64,000 nt of DNA, taken from Candidatus Woesearchaeota archaeon. GTDB lineage: Archaea; Nanobdellota; Nanobdellia; Woesearchaeales; UBA10216. The DNA is taken from the NCBI GenBank assembly GCA_016192905.1, contig JACPTG010000001.1, forward strand, positions 483,005 through 547,004, written 5' to 3'. Position 1 is the first letter of the stretch; each line of letters begins with the position of its first letter. The translations under genes were made by a program, and so were the position numbers. Below are positions 15,700-25,856 of this stretch, in pieces. The notes under the pieces are model-generated. The model was not told where the DNA came from. It saw nothing but the letters and a program-made list of their open reading frames with translations, and did no database searches.

Positions 15700-17241
15700 C
15701 TACCGCTTCCCATCCCTCTCCTCCCTGACCAAAGTGGAGGCCCGGTAAAGCGAGTCAAAAGTCCCTGCATCAGTCCAGTGGCCCTTCAGGATGCTGTAAG
15801 CAAGGGTTCCCCTCTTAATATACTGGTTGTTGACATCGGTAATCTCATACTCGCCCCTGGCAGAAGGCTTAAGGCCGCGGATGATGTCAAAGACATTCGG
15901 AGAGTACATGTAAATGCCCGTAACAGCCAGGTTGCTCTTCGGCTTCGCCGGCTTCTCCTCAATGCCAATAATCCTCTTAGACTGGAGCTCTGCAACCCCA
16001 AAGCGATAGGCGTCATCCACCTCCTTAAGGAGAATTCGGGCCTCCTCAGAGCCGTTCTTGAAGGCCTCAAGCTCAGCGCCAATCCTGTCGGTGAAGATGT
16101 TATCGCCAAGAATCACCACAAACTTGTCCCTAGCCACGAAATCTTCACATAACGACAGGGCCTGCGCAATGCCACCCGCGCCGTCCTGAACCTTATAGGT
16201 TATATCCACTCCAAAGTCCTTCCCAGAGCCAAGCAGCTTCATGAAGTCGCCGGCGCACTCATGCCCTGTAACAATCATGATTTTCCTGATGCCTGAATCA
16301 ACAAGCGAGAAAAGCGGATAGAAAATCATCGGCTTGTCATGGACAGGAAGAAGGTGCTTGTTCGTCACCTTTGTAATAGGGCTAAGGCGGGAGCCAGTTC
16401 CGCCAGCAAGAATCACGCCCTTCACATTAACCAAGCCCATGTAATCCTTCAGAGCCTCCTGCCACGGCCTCAAAGGCTCAAGCTTTGTGTTTATGAGGAT
16501 TGAAAACTTGGGCCTCGGAGCAGGCCTGTTAAGCTGGCTGCTTGTAATCGGGTTAATTGGCGTCTTCAGCCCGGCAAGCCGCACAATCTCCCTTGCAAAC
16601 TCAAACCAGCTGCATGAGCCTGAATTTGTTACGTGATAAACGCCGTAGTCGTAGCCCTGTATGATATCCCGAATCTTCAAGGCCACGTCCATGCTGTAGC
16701 TTGGGCAGCCAACCTGGTCATCAACCACCGCAAGGCTGTCACGCTCCCTTGCCAGTCGGAGAATCGTGTCAACAAAATTTTTCCCATGCCTGCCAAACAG
16801 CCATGAAGTCCTTACAATGAAATACTTGTCAAGGTGCTCCTTCACCAGAGCCTCGGCCCTGGCCTTTGCCCGGCCATGCTCATTAAGGGGGTTTGGAGGG
16901 TCAAACTCAGTGTAGCCCCTCTGCTGGCCGTCAAAAACATAGTCAGTGCTTACGTGCAACAGCGCGGCGCTGGAAAGCCTGCAGGCCTCTGCTATGTATC
17001 CGACAGACTCAGCATTCACCAACATGTTCAGTTCCTTATTTGACTCGGCGCCGTCAACGTCCGTGTAAGCCGCGGCATTGATAACCACATCAGGCTTCAG
17101 GCTGCCAATCCTGCTGATGACCTCGGGCTTTTTTGTTATATCCAGCTCCTTCCTCGACCACGCAGTAAGACTCTCATTGGCAAAAACCCTCTGCAAGTCC
17201 TTCCCGAGCAGGCCATTTGCGCCCAGCAACAGAATCCTCAT
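15700..17241 (-). CDS. RmlD-RmlA fusion: dTDP-4-dehydrorhamnose reductase domain plus sugar-1-phosphate nucleotidyltransferase domain
   Basis: The 513-residue frame joins two enzymes of the dTDP-rhamnose pathway. Residues 1-268 form an RmlD-like SDR domain, with GANGLLGKDL at 7-16, the VSTDYVFDG motif at 97-105 and VDDQVGCPSY at 173-182. Residues 269-513 form an RmlA-type glucose-1-phosphate thymidylyltransferase, with LAGGTGSRLSPIT at 278-290, HDKPMIFYPL and LGDNIF. The SDR catalytic Tyr expected at position 122 is His (NEHGRAK), while Lys126 is kept, so the reductase domain may be altered. An ATG at codon 269 could also start a separate RmlA. It overlaps rmlB by 4 nt. Confidence 0.88.
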   Translation of the reverse strand: MRILLLGANGLLGKDLQRVFANESLTAWSRKELDITKKPEVISRIGSLKPDVVINAAAYTDVDGAESNKELNMLVNAESVGYIAEACRLSSAALLHVSTDYVFDGQQRGYTEFDPPNPLNEHGRAKARAEALVKEHLDKYFIVRTSWLFGRHGKNFVDTILRLARERDSLAVVDDQVGCPSYSMDVALKIRDIIQGYDYGVYHVTNSGSCSWFEFAREIVRLAGLKTPINPITSSQLNRPAPRPKFSILINTKLEPLRPWQEALKDYMGLVNVKGVILAGGTGSRLSPITKVTNKHLLPVHDKPMIFYPLFSLVDSGIRKIMIVTGHECAGDFMKLLGSGKDFGVDITYKVQDGAGGIAQALSLCEDFVARDKFVVILGDNIFTDRIGAELEAFKNGSEEARILLKEVDDAYRFGVAELQSKRIIGIEEKPAKPKSNLAVTGIYMYSPNVFDIIRGLKPSARGEYEITDVNNQYIKRGTLAYSILKGHWTDAGTFDSLYRASTLVREERDGKR

Positions 17242-18263
17242 GCCGCATCACCCAGCCCATGCCTCTCATGATAATGCCTTTTATAATACTCCAGAAACTC
17301 GCCGCTCTTCAGCCTCTGCCACCAGCCAGCATTCCCCCGATACCAGCCGATTGTCTCTGACAAGGCCTTCCCGAACTCATACTCAGGATGCCAGCCAAGC
17401 TGCCTTATCTTGGCAGCCTCCACAGAATACCGCTTGTCATGCCCTGGCCTGTCCTTCACAAACTTAATCAATGAACTGGGCTTGTGAAGCCCGGCCAGAA
17501 TCATCTCTGTAATCTGAAGGTTTGTAAGCTCATTGCCAGCGCCTATGTTATAAACCTCCCCTGACTTGCCCCTGTCAATCACAGCGAGAATTGCCCGGCA
17601 GTTGTCAATCACATAAAGCCAGTCCCTCACCTGCTGGCCATCGCCGTACACAGGAAGCGGCTTATTCTCCATGGCATTCGTAATGAAAAGCGGGATGAGC
17701 TTCTCAGGATGCTGAAACGGGCCGAAGTTGTTGCTGCTGCGCGTAACAAGGACAGGAAGCCCATACGTTGTAAAGTAACTTTTCGCCAGCAGTTCCGCAG
17801 CTGCCTTGCTGGACGAATAAGGGCTGGAAGGGGAAAGCATGGAATTCTCAAAAAAAGAGCCCTCGGAAATGCTGCCATACACCTCATCAGTGCTAATCTG
17901 AACAAACCCGCAGTCATATTTTCTGGCTGTCTCCAAAAGAGTATATGCGCCAAAGACATCAGTTCTTATGAAACTTCCAGGCTCATTGATAGAGCGGTCA
18001 ACATGGCTCTCGGCAGCGAAGTTTATTATCAGGTCAGCGCCATCGGCGGCAGCCTCAACCACCTCGCGGTCGCAGATGTCACCCTTCACAAAAGTATAGC
18101 GCCTGTCACCCTCAACATCCCTCAAATTTTCAATGTTGCCCGCATAAGTGAGCTTGTCCAGGTTGACAATCTCAGAGTCCTTCCTTTCCCTGAGAAGCAG
18201 CCTGATGAAATTGCTGCCAATAAAGCCAGCGCCGCCAGTAACAAGAAATTTCACCTCAGCCAC
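17238..18263 (-). CDS. rmlB: dTDP-glucose 4,6-dehydratase
   Basis: The protein is 341 residues from a GTG at 18263. A longer frame exists, but conserved sequence starts with [15 protein letters not shown], and the GTG overlaps the rmlC stop by a few bases, as in other operon joints here. Diagnostic motifs are the NAD glycine motif, STDEVYGS, the Tyr-x3-Lys in SPYSSSKAAAE, and RSSNNFGPFQHPEKLIP. The enzyme converts dTDP-glucose to dTDP-4-keto-6-deoxyglucose, the second step of rhamnose synthesis. A second GTG nine bases on is an alternative start. Confidence 0.93.
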   Translation of the reverse strand: MAEVKFLVTGGAGFIGSNFIRLLLRERKDSEIVNLDKLTYAGNIENLRDVEGDRRYTFVKGDICDREVVEAAADGADLIINFAAESHVDRSINEPGSFIRTDVFGAYTLLETARKYDCGFVQISTDEVYGSISEGSFFENSMLSPSSPYSSSKAAAELLAKSYFTTYGLPVLVTRSSNNFGPFQHPEKLIPLFITNAMENKPLPVYGDGQQVRDWLYVIDNCRAILAVIDRGKSGEVYNIGAGNELTNLQITEMILAGLHKPSSLIKFVKDRPGHDKRYSVEAAKIRQLGWHPEYEFGKALSETIGWYRGNAGWWQRLKSGEFLEYYKRHYHERHGLGDAA

Positions 18264-18720
18264 CCTTCCCTGCCTTCCACCTAAAGGGGATGTCCGGACT
18301 GTCAAAAGGCTTCCTGAACTCATCAGGCTGAGCCCTGTTATAGGGATGAGTTGGAATGTTTATCACGATGCAAGGCTCATCTTCCGCACACTCAAACCCA
18401 TGGTAAACGCCCTCAGGAATCCTGACAAGCAAAGGATTTTCAGGGCCAAGAATGAACTCCTGGACTTTCCCAAAAGTTGAGGAACCCTTCCTGCCGTCAT
18501 AGAGGCCAAGCCTAAGCCTCCCCTGGATGCACGCCATATTATCAACCTGAACCTTATGCAAGTGCCACGCCTTAGCAAAGCCTGGATTGCAGGTCGTCAT
18601 GTAAACCTGGCCAAACCTGTAAAACAGGGCGTCATCAGAACGCAACAGCTCCATAAGCACGCCCCTCTCATCAGCATGACTGACCAGCTGCTTCACCTGA
18701 ACCCCCACTATCACGCACAA
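18256..18720 (-). CDS. rmlC: dTDP-4-dehydrorhamnose 3,5-epimerase-like cupin
   Basis: The frame encodes 154 residues from a TTG at 18720; nearby GTG codons (18714, 18708, 18696) are alternatives. Family signs are HADERGVLMELLRSDD near the N-terminus, AWHLHKVQVDNMACIQGRLRLGLYDGR in the middle (His of the active site), and IPEGVYHGFECAEDEPCIVINIPTHPYN. It is the first gene of the rmlC-rmlB-rmlDA operon and is divergent from the RHH-nucleotidyltransferase gene, with 60 bp between them carrying a TATA box and palindromes. Confidence 0.87.
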   Translation of the reverse strand: MCVIVGVQVKQLVSHADERGVLMELLRSDDALFYRFGQVYMTTCNPGFAKAWHLHKVQVDNMACIQGRLRLGLYDGRKGSSTFGKVQEFILGPENPLLVRIPEGVYHGFECAEDEPCIVINIPTHPYNRAQPDEFRKPFDSPDIPFRWKAGKGG

Positions 18721-18734
18721 AGCGGGACCGAAAC

Positions 18735-18748
18735 AAATATAAATACTT
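18735..18748. promoter_or_regulatory. Shared TATA region of the divergent rml / RHH-nucleotidyltransferase promoters
   Basis: An AT-rich AAATATAAATAC block lies 15-28 nt upstream of rmlC on the minus strand and 33-46 nt upstream of the ATG at 18781 on the plus strand, so it can serve one or both promoters. Confidence 0.5.
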
Positions 18749-18753
18749 TGTTG

Positions 18754-18780
18754 TTACTTAAGTAATACTCTCGTATTACT
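18754..18780. promoter_or_regulatory. Palindromic operator abutting the RHH-nucleotidyltransferase start codon
   Basis: Two overlapping inverted repeats are visible. TTACTTAAGTAA (18754-18765) is a perfect 12-bp palindrome. AGTAATAC at 18761-18768 pairs with GTATTACT at 18773-18780 across a 4-nt spacer. The second ends exactly at the base before the ATG. Multiple AGTAA half-sites suit a ribbon-helix-helix protein, the fold encoded by the adjoining gene, so autorepression and control of rmlC are likely (inference). Confidence 0.7.
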
Positions 18781-19605
18781 ATGAAGACGCGGATATCAGT
18801 GTCTATTGACAGGGAAGTCCTCTCCAGGCTGGACAGGGAAGTTGACAACGTAAAGGTATTCTCAAGGTCTGAGGCAATAGAGAAAATAATAGAAGCCCAC
18901 GTGTCTGAAAAGAAGAAGTGCATAATACTCGCAGGAGGCCCGCCTGAAAAGCTTTACATAAAGGAGCTTGGCTGCTACAGGCCCCTGGTGAAAGTGAAGG
19001 GGCACACGCTGATAGAGGACATAATCAGAAAGGCAAGGAAGGCAAACTACAGCGAAATACTGATAATAGGCTCCAAGGAATTGCTGTCCGCCATATACAG
19101 CGCCATCGGCGACGGCAAGGCAGTGGACGTAACAATTGAATACCTTGAAGAAAAAGAGCCGCTCGGCTCAGGCAAGACGCTGGCCATGGCAAGGCAGCAA
19201 ATAAAAAACACCTTCCTTTTCATGCCATGCGACCACTACTTTGAGATAAACCTTGAAGAGGTCGAGGCATACCACAAGAAGAACAGGCAGACAGCAACAC
19301 TGGTCGTTTACTCAGGCACAGAGCAGGAATGGAACCAAAGCTCAATAGTCAGCCTTGAAGGGAACATCGTGACCAAATACATTGAAAAGCCGAAGAAAGC
19401 TGAAACGCACCTCACCGCGCTGATGATAGGCTTCGCCGAGCCGGAAATATTCAGCCACATACCTGCAGGAAGGATAAACTGGAGCCTCCAAGAAAACATA
19501 TTCGCAGAGCTGGCAAAGCAAAGAAAGCTTGTAGGATACCTGTACTCTGGCAAGTGGAAGAACGTGCACTCCAAAAAAGACGCCGAAGAGCTAAGCAGCC
19601 AATAG
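18781..19605 (+). CDS. RHH DNA-binding domain fused to degenerate sugar-phosphate nucleotidyltransferase domain (paralogue 1)
   Basis: The 274-residue protein has a MetJ/Arc-type ribbon-helix-helix domain at residues 1-45: a beta strand (RISVSID), a helix, then FSRSEAIEKIIEAHV. Residues 46-274 resemble a sugar-1-phosphate nucleotidyltransferase, with LAGG at 50-53, FMPCDHYFEINL in place of the usual GD motif, and an IEKPKK segment. The Gly-x-Gly-Thr-Arg loop after LAGG is lost (PPEKLY), so catalysis is doubtful and ligand sensing more likely. It is divergent from the rml operon with palindromes abutting its start. The best reading is a sugar-nucleotide-responsive regulator. A paralogue sits at 27206. 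Confidence 0.83.
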   Translation: MKTRISVSIDREVLSRLDREVDNVKVFSRSEAIEKIIEAHVSEKKKCIILAGGPPEKLYIKELGCYRPLVKVKGHTLIEDIIRKARKANYSEILIIGSKELLSAIYSAIGDGKAVDVTIEYLEEKEPLGSGKTLAMARQQIKNTFLFMPCDHYFEINLEEVEAYHKKNRQTATLVVYSGTEQEWNQSSIVSLEGNIVTKYIEKPKKAETHLTALMIGFAEPEIFSHIPAGRINWSLQENIFAELAKQRKLVGYLYSGKWKNVHSKKDAEELSSQ

Positions 19606-19697
19606 GCGACAGGATGCGCATGCTACCTTCGCAGCAGCCAAGCCTGATTTCCCTGCCAATGGGACAAGAACTATTTTTAAGTAGCAGGAGCAGCGAA

Positions 19698-21610
<1,913 letters not shown>

Positions 21611-23053
21611 TCAGTTGCCAACTGTCCTGGACAAGGTAGGGGGAATCCTTACGTTCATGGAATAGACTCTCCTTCCATCCTGGATACCCCTCCTGACCTC
21701 CATGACCCTGTCAAAGGCCTCCTGCTGGTCCAGGAAAAATGAAACCTCAAAATCAGAATGTGCGCTTAAAGCGGCAACGTTCATGGCATCATAGAAGGCC
21801 TCAGCGGCCGTATAAGTGCCCAAATAGCCCGCCAACTCTTCCACATCAAGTCTTGTGCCATCCGGATCTGCCCCATTAAAAACCAAAAGGTTCCTGAACG
21901 CTGAACGTGCACGAACAATGTTAACTGCAAAATCCCTTGATGCCTGCCCAGACCTCACATCCTTGTAAGTAAGCGCTGTGCTATCCAAAAAAATCCCGTT
22001 TCTAACGTCCTCCGAGTACAAAACGGCGTTCCTCAGAACTGAAATAAACACCCTATAATCGCGGTAGTACAAATCAGGCCTTGCAATGAGAACACTGCGC
22101 TGCGCCCCATCCATCGGCTCCCCCCTGAAAAAGACGCTATGAAGAGGCATGGAAACCGCCTGCAATGCATCGCCTGCCGCCCGAGCCGCTTCCACATAAG
22201 GCAGGCCATCCTTCCTAAAAGCTTCCAGCAATACGCCCTCAAGCTCAGCCTTCCTTTCAGGAGCATAATAAAAGATGCTCCTCACAGCCTCAGATGATAC
22301 CTTCGGATGATGCTCCAGCAAATCATCCAGAAACCGCTGCTTCATGGAATTGTCGGCTGTTCCTTTTGCAATCAAAAATGCAAATGCCCAGTCCTGCTGC
22401 TGAACAGCATATGAATATGTACTGAGGTAACCCGGAACAGGGGCCTGCACTGAGCCTCCTCCAACCCAACCAGATGCCGAGGTGGACAGGGCGGGCTTTG
22501 CCGGCGAGCCTGACAAGGCAGACAAAGCTGCCACGCCCGCAAGAACGCTAATGGCAGCTACGATAATGGCTCCTGCACCAAAATGCCGATGGAAAAAGGT
22601 GGGATTGCCAACCCTGGCTGGCACAGCCCTCCTCTTCGGAGTTATCCTTTCAGCAGCTCCCAAGCCGCCGGATGCCACAGCCTTATCAGAGGGCTTATAC
22701 GAAGGTGAAATGGCCAAGGGCGCATTGCTTTGGCCAACGGACTGAAAGTGCGCTGGCGCTCCTGAGCCCTGCAGCTCAAGCGAAGCAACGTGATCAACCA
22801 GGCAAGCCAAGTATCTCCTGTCCAACCGCAGCTGCTCCCACTTCGGCCCGAGCTGTTCAAGCTTGCCCTTAAGATTCCTGATCCGGGCAGGAGTAAAATC
22901 GCCTCCCCTGGCCAGGTTTTCCACCAGGTCAACAAGAACTTCGCCTTCACGGGTAAGCCTGGGATTTACGCGTATAGGCATACCCGGGTCTGCCAGGTAA
23001 TTTGAAAGATGCCGAACTGCCTCAGCAGGATGTAACTCAAAAACATTGCCCAT
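21611..23053 (-). CDS. Single-pass membrane protein of unknown function
   Basis: This 480-residue protein has a cytoplasmic-looking N-terminal region (1-170) that begins MGNVFELHPAEAVRHL and holds a helical section with basic residues. One membrane segment is at about 173-195 (GAIIVAAISVLAGVAALSAL), followed by a long outer domain of about 280 residues with aromatic and Asp/Arg content. No recognised motif was found. It lies between the gmd and EamA genes with its own upstream AT-rich region. It could be a surface or glycan-related protein judging only by position. Confidence 0.65.
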   Translation of the reverse strand: MGNVFELHPAEAVRHLSNYLADPGMPIRVNPRLTREGEVLVDLVENLARGGDFTPARIRNLKGKLEQLGPKWEQLRLDRRYLACLVDHVASLELQGSGAPAHFQSVGQSNAPLAISPSYKPSDKAVASGGLGAAERITPKRRAVPARVGNPTFFHRHFGAGAIIVAAISVLAGVAALSALSGSPAKPALSTSASGWVGGGSVQAPVPGYLSTYSYAVQQQDWAFAFLIAKGTADNSMKQRFLDDLLEHHPKVSSEAVRSIFYYAPERKAELEGVLLEAFRKDGLPYVEAARAAGDALQAVSMPLHSVFFRGEPMDGAQRSVLIARPDLYYRDYRVFISVLRNAVLYSEDVRNGIFLDSTALTYKDVRSGQASRDFAVNIVRARSAFRNLLVFNGADPDGTRLDVEELAGYLGTYTAAEAFYDAMNVAALSAHSDFEVSFFLDQQEAFDRVMEVRRGIQDGRRVYSMNVRIPPTLSRTVGN

Positions 23054-23148
23054 AGAAAAAGGGAACCCTTAGGCAAATAAAAAGCTTTTTCCCAGGCACT
23101 TTCGGGGCAGGGCAAGGTTTATAACCATGGCCCTGGCTTTTGGAAAAA

Positions 23149-24015
23149 ATGGAAACATGGTTCATCCTGGCGCTGGCGGCAATGATTGGATACGGGGTGC
23201 AGCACTTCCTGTTCAAGGTGGCTGCTGAGAACGGGTACAATAGCATAAGGGTAAACACAGTATTCATGCTGACTGTGGCGGCAATATCTGGAATAGTCTA
23301 CCTTTTATCCGATGCAGGCGTGTCCGGGCCCTACTTCCTGCTGTTTGTGCTGGCCAATGCAATCACATACCTCCTCGCGAACATATGCAAGATAGAAAGC
23401 TACAGGTTCAGCCCTGCGACAGTGGCAGCGCCAATATCAAAGATGTATGTTGCGCTGACGCCGCTGCTCGCATACTTCATATTCAGAGAGAGGATAACCA
23501 TAACCCAGCTAATCGGGCTTACACTCGCCACATTCGCAGTGGTAACCCTCACTCATGCGCATCGGCATGAAACAAAGAAATTCAGGGGCATAGGTCTGGG
23601 GCTTGTTTTTGCCGCAGCCGCAGCCGCCTCAACCAGCTTCAACAACCTGATAGGAAAATCAGCCGCAGCATCAGGAGACATCATGAGCTTCATATTCTTC
23701 TCATACCTGGCCAGCTTTGCACTCGCGCTTGGATTGCAGAAACTCGTAAACAGGGAGGAAAGGCCGATAAGGGAGCTGGCCAGAAACCCGGGCGCCATAA
23801 GACTAGGAATCATAATTGGAATAGTGAACTTCATATCCTACTATCTCCTGCTGACAGCCCTTACACAAGGCAAGGCAATGGTGATATTCCCGCTCATTGG
23901 AATCGGAATAGCCGTGACCCTCGGCCTCGCAATATGGATTTACGGCGAAAAGCTGAACAGGGAGAAGGCAATAGGAATAGGCTCATGCATAGCTGCGGCA
24001 GTCCTCCTAGCATAA
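23149..24015 (+). CDS. EamA/DMT-type multi-helix transporter
   Basis: The protein has 288 residues from the ATG at 23149 (a TTG three codons earlier is possible). It has about ten short hydrophobic helices in two repeats of five, as in the drug/metabolite transporter superfamily. The segment VAAPISKMYVALTPLLAYFIFRERIT, followed by QLIGLTLATFAVVTLTH, is the typical end of the first EamA repeat, and IWIYGEKLNREKAIGIGSCIAAAVLLA ends the second. A TATA-like GGTTTATAACC lies about 25-30 nt upstream. The substrate is unknown; a metabolite or sugar-related one fits its surroundings. Confidence 0.8.
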   Translation: METWFILALAAMIGYGVQHFLFKVAAENGYNSIRVNTVFMLTVAAISGIVYLLSDAGVSGPYFLLFVLANAITYLLANICKIESYRFSPATVAAPISKMYVALTPLLAYFIFRERITITQLIGLTLATFAVVTLTHAHRHETKKFRGIGLGLVFAAAAAASTSFNNLIGKSAAASGDIMSFIFFSYLASFALALGLQKLVNREERPIRELARNPGAIRLGIIIGIVNFISYYLLLTALTQGKAMVIFPLIGIGIAVTLGLAIWIYGEKLNREKAIGIGSCIAAAVLLA

Positions 24016-24181
24016 GTTCACCTTAATTCCGGGTGCACGTGGCATTAAAAAATAGTGGTGTCGCTTCCGGCCCTGTATTTATTTGAGCAGCTAATTGGCA
24101 GATTGCTCGGAATGGGCCGCACTCCGACAAAAAAAAAGGCAATGCCCAGAAGAAACAAAAGCAAACGGTCAATGTAAACGC

Positions 24182-24192
24182 AAAAAAAAAAA
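24182..24192 (-). terminator. Oligo-U terminator of the ugd operon
   Basis: Eleven consecutive A on the plus strand (U on the minus transcript) lie directly after the stop codon of the epimerase gene at 24193, a clear archaeal oligo-U terminator. Confidence 0.6.
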
Positions 24193-25131
24193 TCACTGCC
24201 TTTGCTGCTGGAACCAGCCTATTGTCATCCTCAGGCCGTCCTCAAGACTGACCCTCGGGCTCCAGCCCAGAAGCTGCCTTGCCCGCGTTATGTCAGGCCG
24301 CCTGGTCCTGGGGTCATCCGGGGGAAGGTCCTTGAAGACTATCCTGCTCCTGCTCCCGGTCATCTCAATGATAAGCCTTGCGAACTCAAGAATTGAATGC
24401 TCGTCAGGGTTGCCAAGGTTTACAGGCTCATTAATCCTGGAAAGCATAAGCCTGACTATGCCATCCACTAAGTCGGAAATATAGCAGAAGCTCCTCGTAT
24501 GGCTGCCGTCACCATAAACAGTCAAAGGCTCACTGGCCAGGGCCTGGCCTATGAAGTTTGGAACAGCGCGGCCGTCACTAAGACGCATATGAGGGCCAAA
24601 GGTGTTGAAAATCCTCGCAATCTTGGTATCAATCCCATGGGTGCGATGATAAGCCATGGTAATTGCCTCAGCAAACCTCTTGGCCTCGTCATAAACGCCC
24701 CTGGGGCCAACCGGATTGACGTTCCCCCAGTAAGACTCATGCTGCGGGTGAACAAGGGGATCGCCGTAAACCTCGCTTGTTGAGGCGAGCAGGAAAACGG
24801 CGTCGTTCTTCTTCGCCAGGCCCAGAGCATTATGAGTGCCCATCGCCCCAACCTTCAAAGTTGGAATCGGATAACGCATGTAGTCAACAGGGCTGGCAGG
24901 GCTGGCAAAATGCAGGACAAAGTCAACCTTATCCCTGTAATCAATCCTTTGGACGACGTTGTGATTTACAAACTCAAAATTGGAATTGCCTGCAAACTCA
25001 CTGATATTCGAAAGAGAGCCTGTTATGAGATTATCAACGCACACCACCCTAAAGCCGCGGCCCAGAAGCGCAGCGCAGAGATGCCTGCCGATAAAACCCG
25101 CGCCGCCAGTAATCACTACAGTCTGCGCCAA
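24193..25131 (-). CDS. UDP-glucuronate decarboxylase-like SDR
   Basis: The 312-residue protein has [21 protein letters not shown], the Tyr-x3-Lys in [11 protein letters not shown] and the [19 protein letters not shown] motif, followed by [14 protein letters not shown]. Together these are the pattern of UDP-glucuronate decarboxylase (UXS), which makes UDP-xylose. It is the third gene in the operon after UDP-glucose dehydrogenase, whose product UDP-glucuronate is the UXS substrate, and it overlaps the nucleotidyltransferase gene by 16 nt. This context makes the decarboxylase function more likely than a simple epimerase. Confidence 0.85.
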   Translation of the reverse strand: MAQTVVITGGAGFIGRHLCAALLGRGFRVVCVDNLITGSLSNISEFAGNSNFEFVNHNVVQRIDYRDKVDFVLHFASPASPVDYMRYPIPTLKVGAMGTHNALGLAKKNDAVFLLASTSEVYGDPLVHPQHESYWGNVNPVGPRGVYDEAKRFAEAITMAYHRTHGIDTKIARIFNTFGPHMRLSDGRAVPNFIGQALASEPLTVYGDGSHTRSFCYISDLVDGIVRLMLSRINEPVNLGNPDEHSILEFARLIIEMTGSRSRIVFKDLPPDDPRTRRPDITRARQLLGWSPRVSLEDGLRMTIGWFQQQRQ

Positions 25132-25856
25132 TGCTCCTCAGCCTCCCTGAGCTGGTCATGGCTCCCGATGTCAAACCACCTCTCTGAAAAGACAAAGCCG
25201 TAAACACTCTTCCTTGAGGAAAGCCATCTTATGAAGTCGCCAAGATTGTCGGGCTTCCTGTTCTCGCGGATGCACTTCTCAAGCTCTGCCAAGTCCTCCC
25301 TTGTGAAAAAATAGCACGCAGTACTCGCCAGCGAACTTTTCGGCCTGGCGGGCTTCTCCTCAAAACCAACAATCCTGAATTCGCTGTCAACCGACGCAAC
25401 ACCATACCTGCCAGAGGCTTTAGATGGATCCTTCAAGTCATGCAACGCCACCACAGAAGCGGCCCTGGACCTGAAAAACCTGAAAAGGTCAACAAGGCTG
25501 AAATCAAAAAGATTGTCCCCTGCAATAACGAGCACGTCATCATTGACATTAGCCGACTTGACCGCAAAATCTATGTCGCCTATCGCGCCCAGCCGGTCAT
25601 CATTGGAGCTTGAGCCATCATTGAGCACAACCAGGGGAATTGGCGAAGTGTAGCCCGCAACCCAATCAAGAAAATTCTTATAGTATTTTTCATTGGTTAC
25701 CAGAACAATCTCCTCAACGCGGGGCAACTCGGAAATCCTAAGCAAAATATGCTCAATAAGAGGCTTCCCTGCGACAGGTATCAGCGGCTTCGGGGTTGAC
25801 TCGGTTATCGGATGCAGGCGGGTGCCATAGCCGGCAGCAAGAACAATCGCCTTCAT
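25116..25856 (-). CDS. Sugar-1-phosphate nucleotidyltransferase
   Basis: This 246-residue enzyme has the intact signature [20 protein letters not shown], with the catalytic Arg and Lys, [11 protein letters not shown] (metal-binding Asp) and [14 protein letters not shown]. It belongs to the glucose-1-phosphate uridylyl/thymidylyl transferase group. It sits between ugd and the UXS-like gene with short overlaps, so it probably supplies UDP-glucose to Ugd (inference). Unlike the two RHH-fused relatives in this window, its catalytic loop is complete. Confidence 0.9.
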   Translation of the reverse strand: MKAIVLAAGYGTRLHPITESTPKPLIPVAGKPLIEHILLRISELPRVEEIVLVTNEKYYKNFLDWVAGYTSPIPLVVLNDGSSSNDDRLGAIGDIDFAVKSANVNDDVLVIAGDNLFDFSLVDLFRFFRSRAASVVALHDLKDPSKASGRYGVASVDSEFRIVGFEEKPARPKSSLASTACYFFTREDLAELEKCIRENRKPDNLGDFIRWLSSRKSVYGFVFSERWFDIGSHDQLREAEEHWRRL

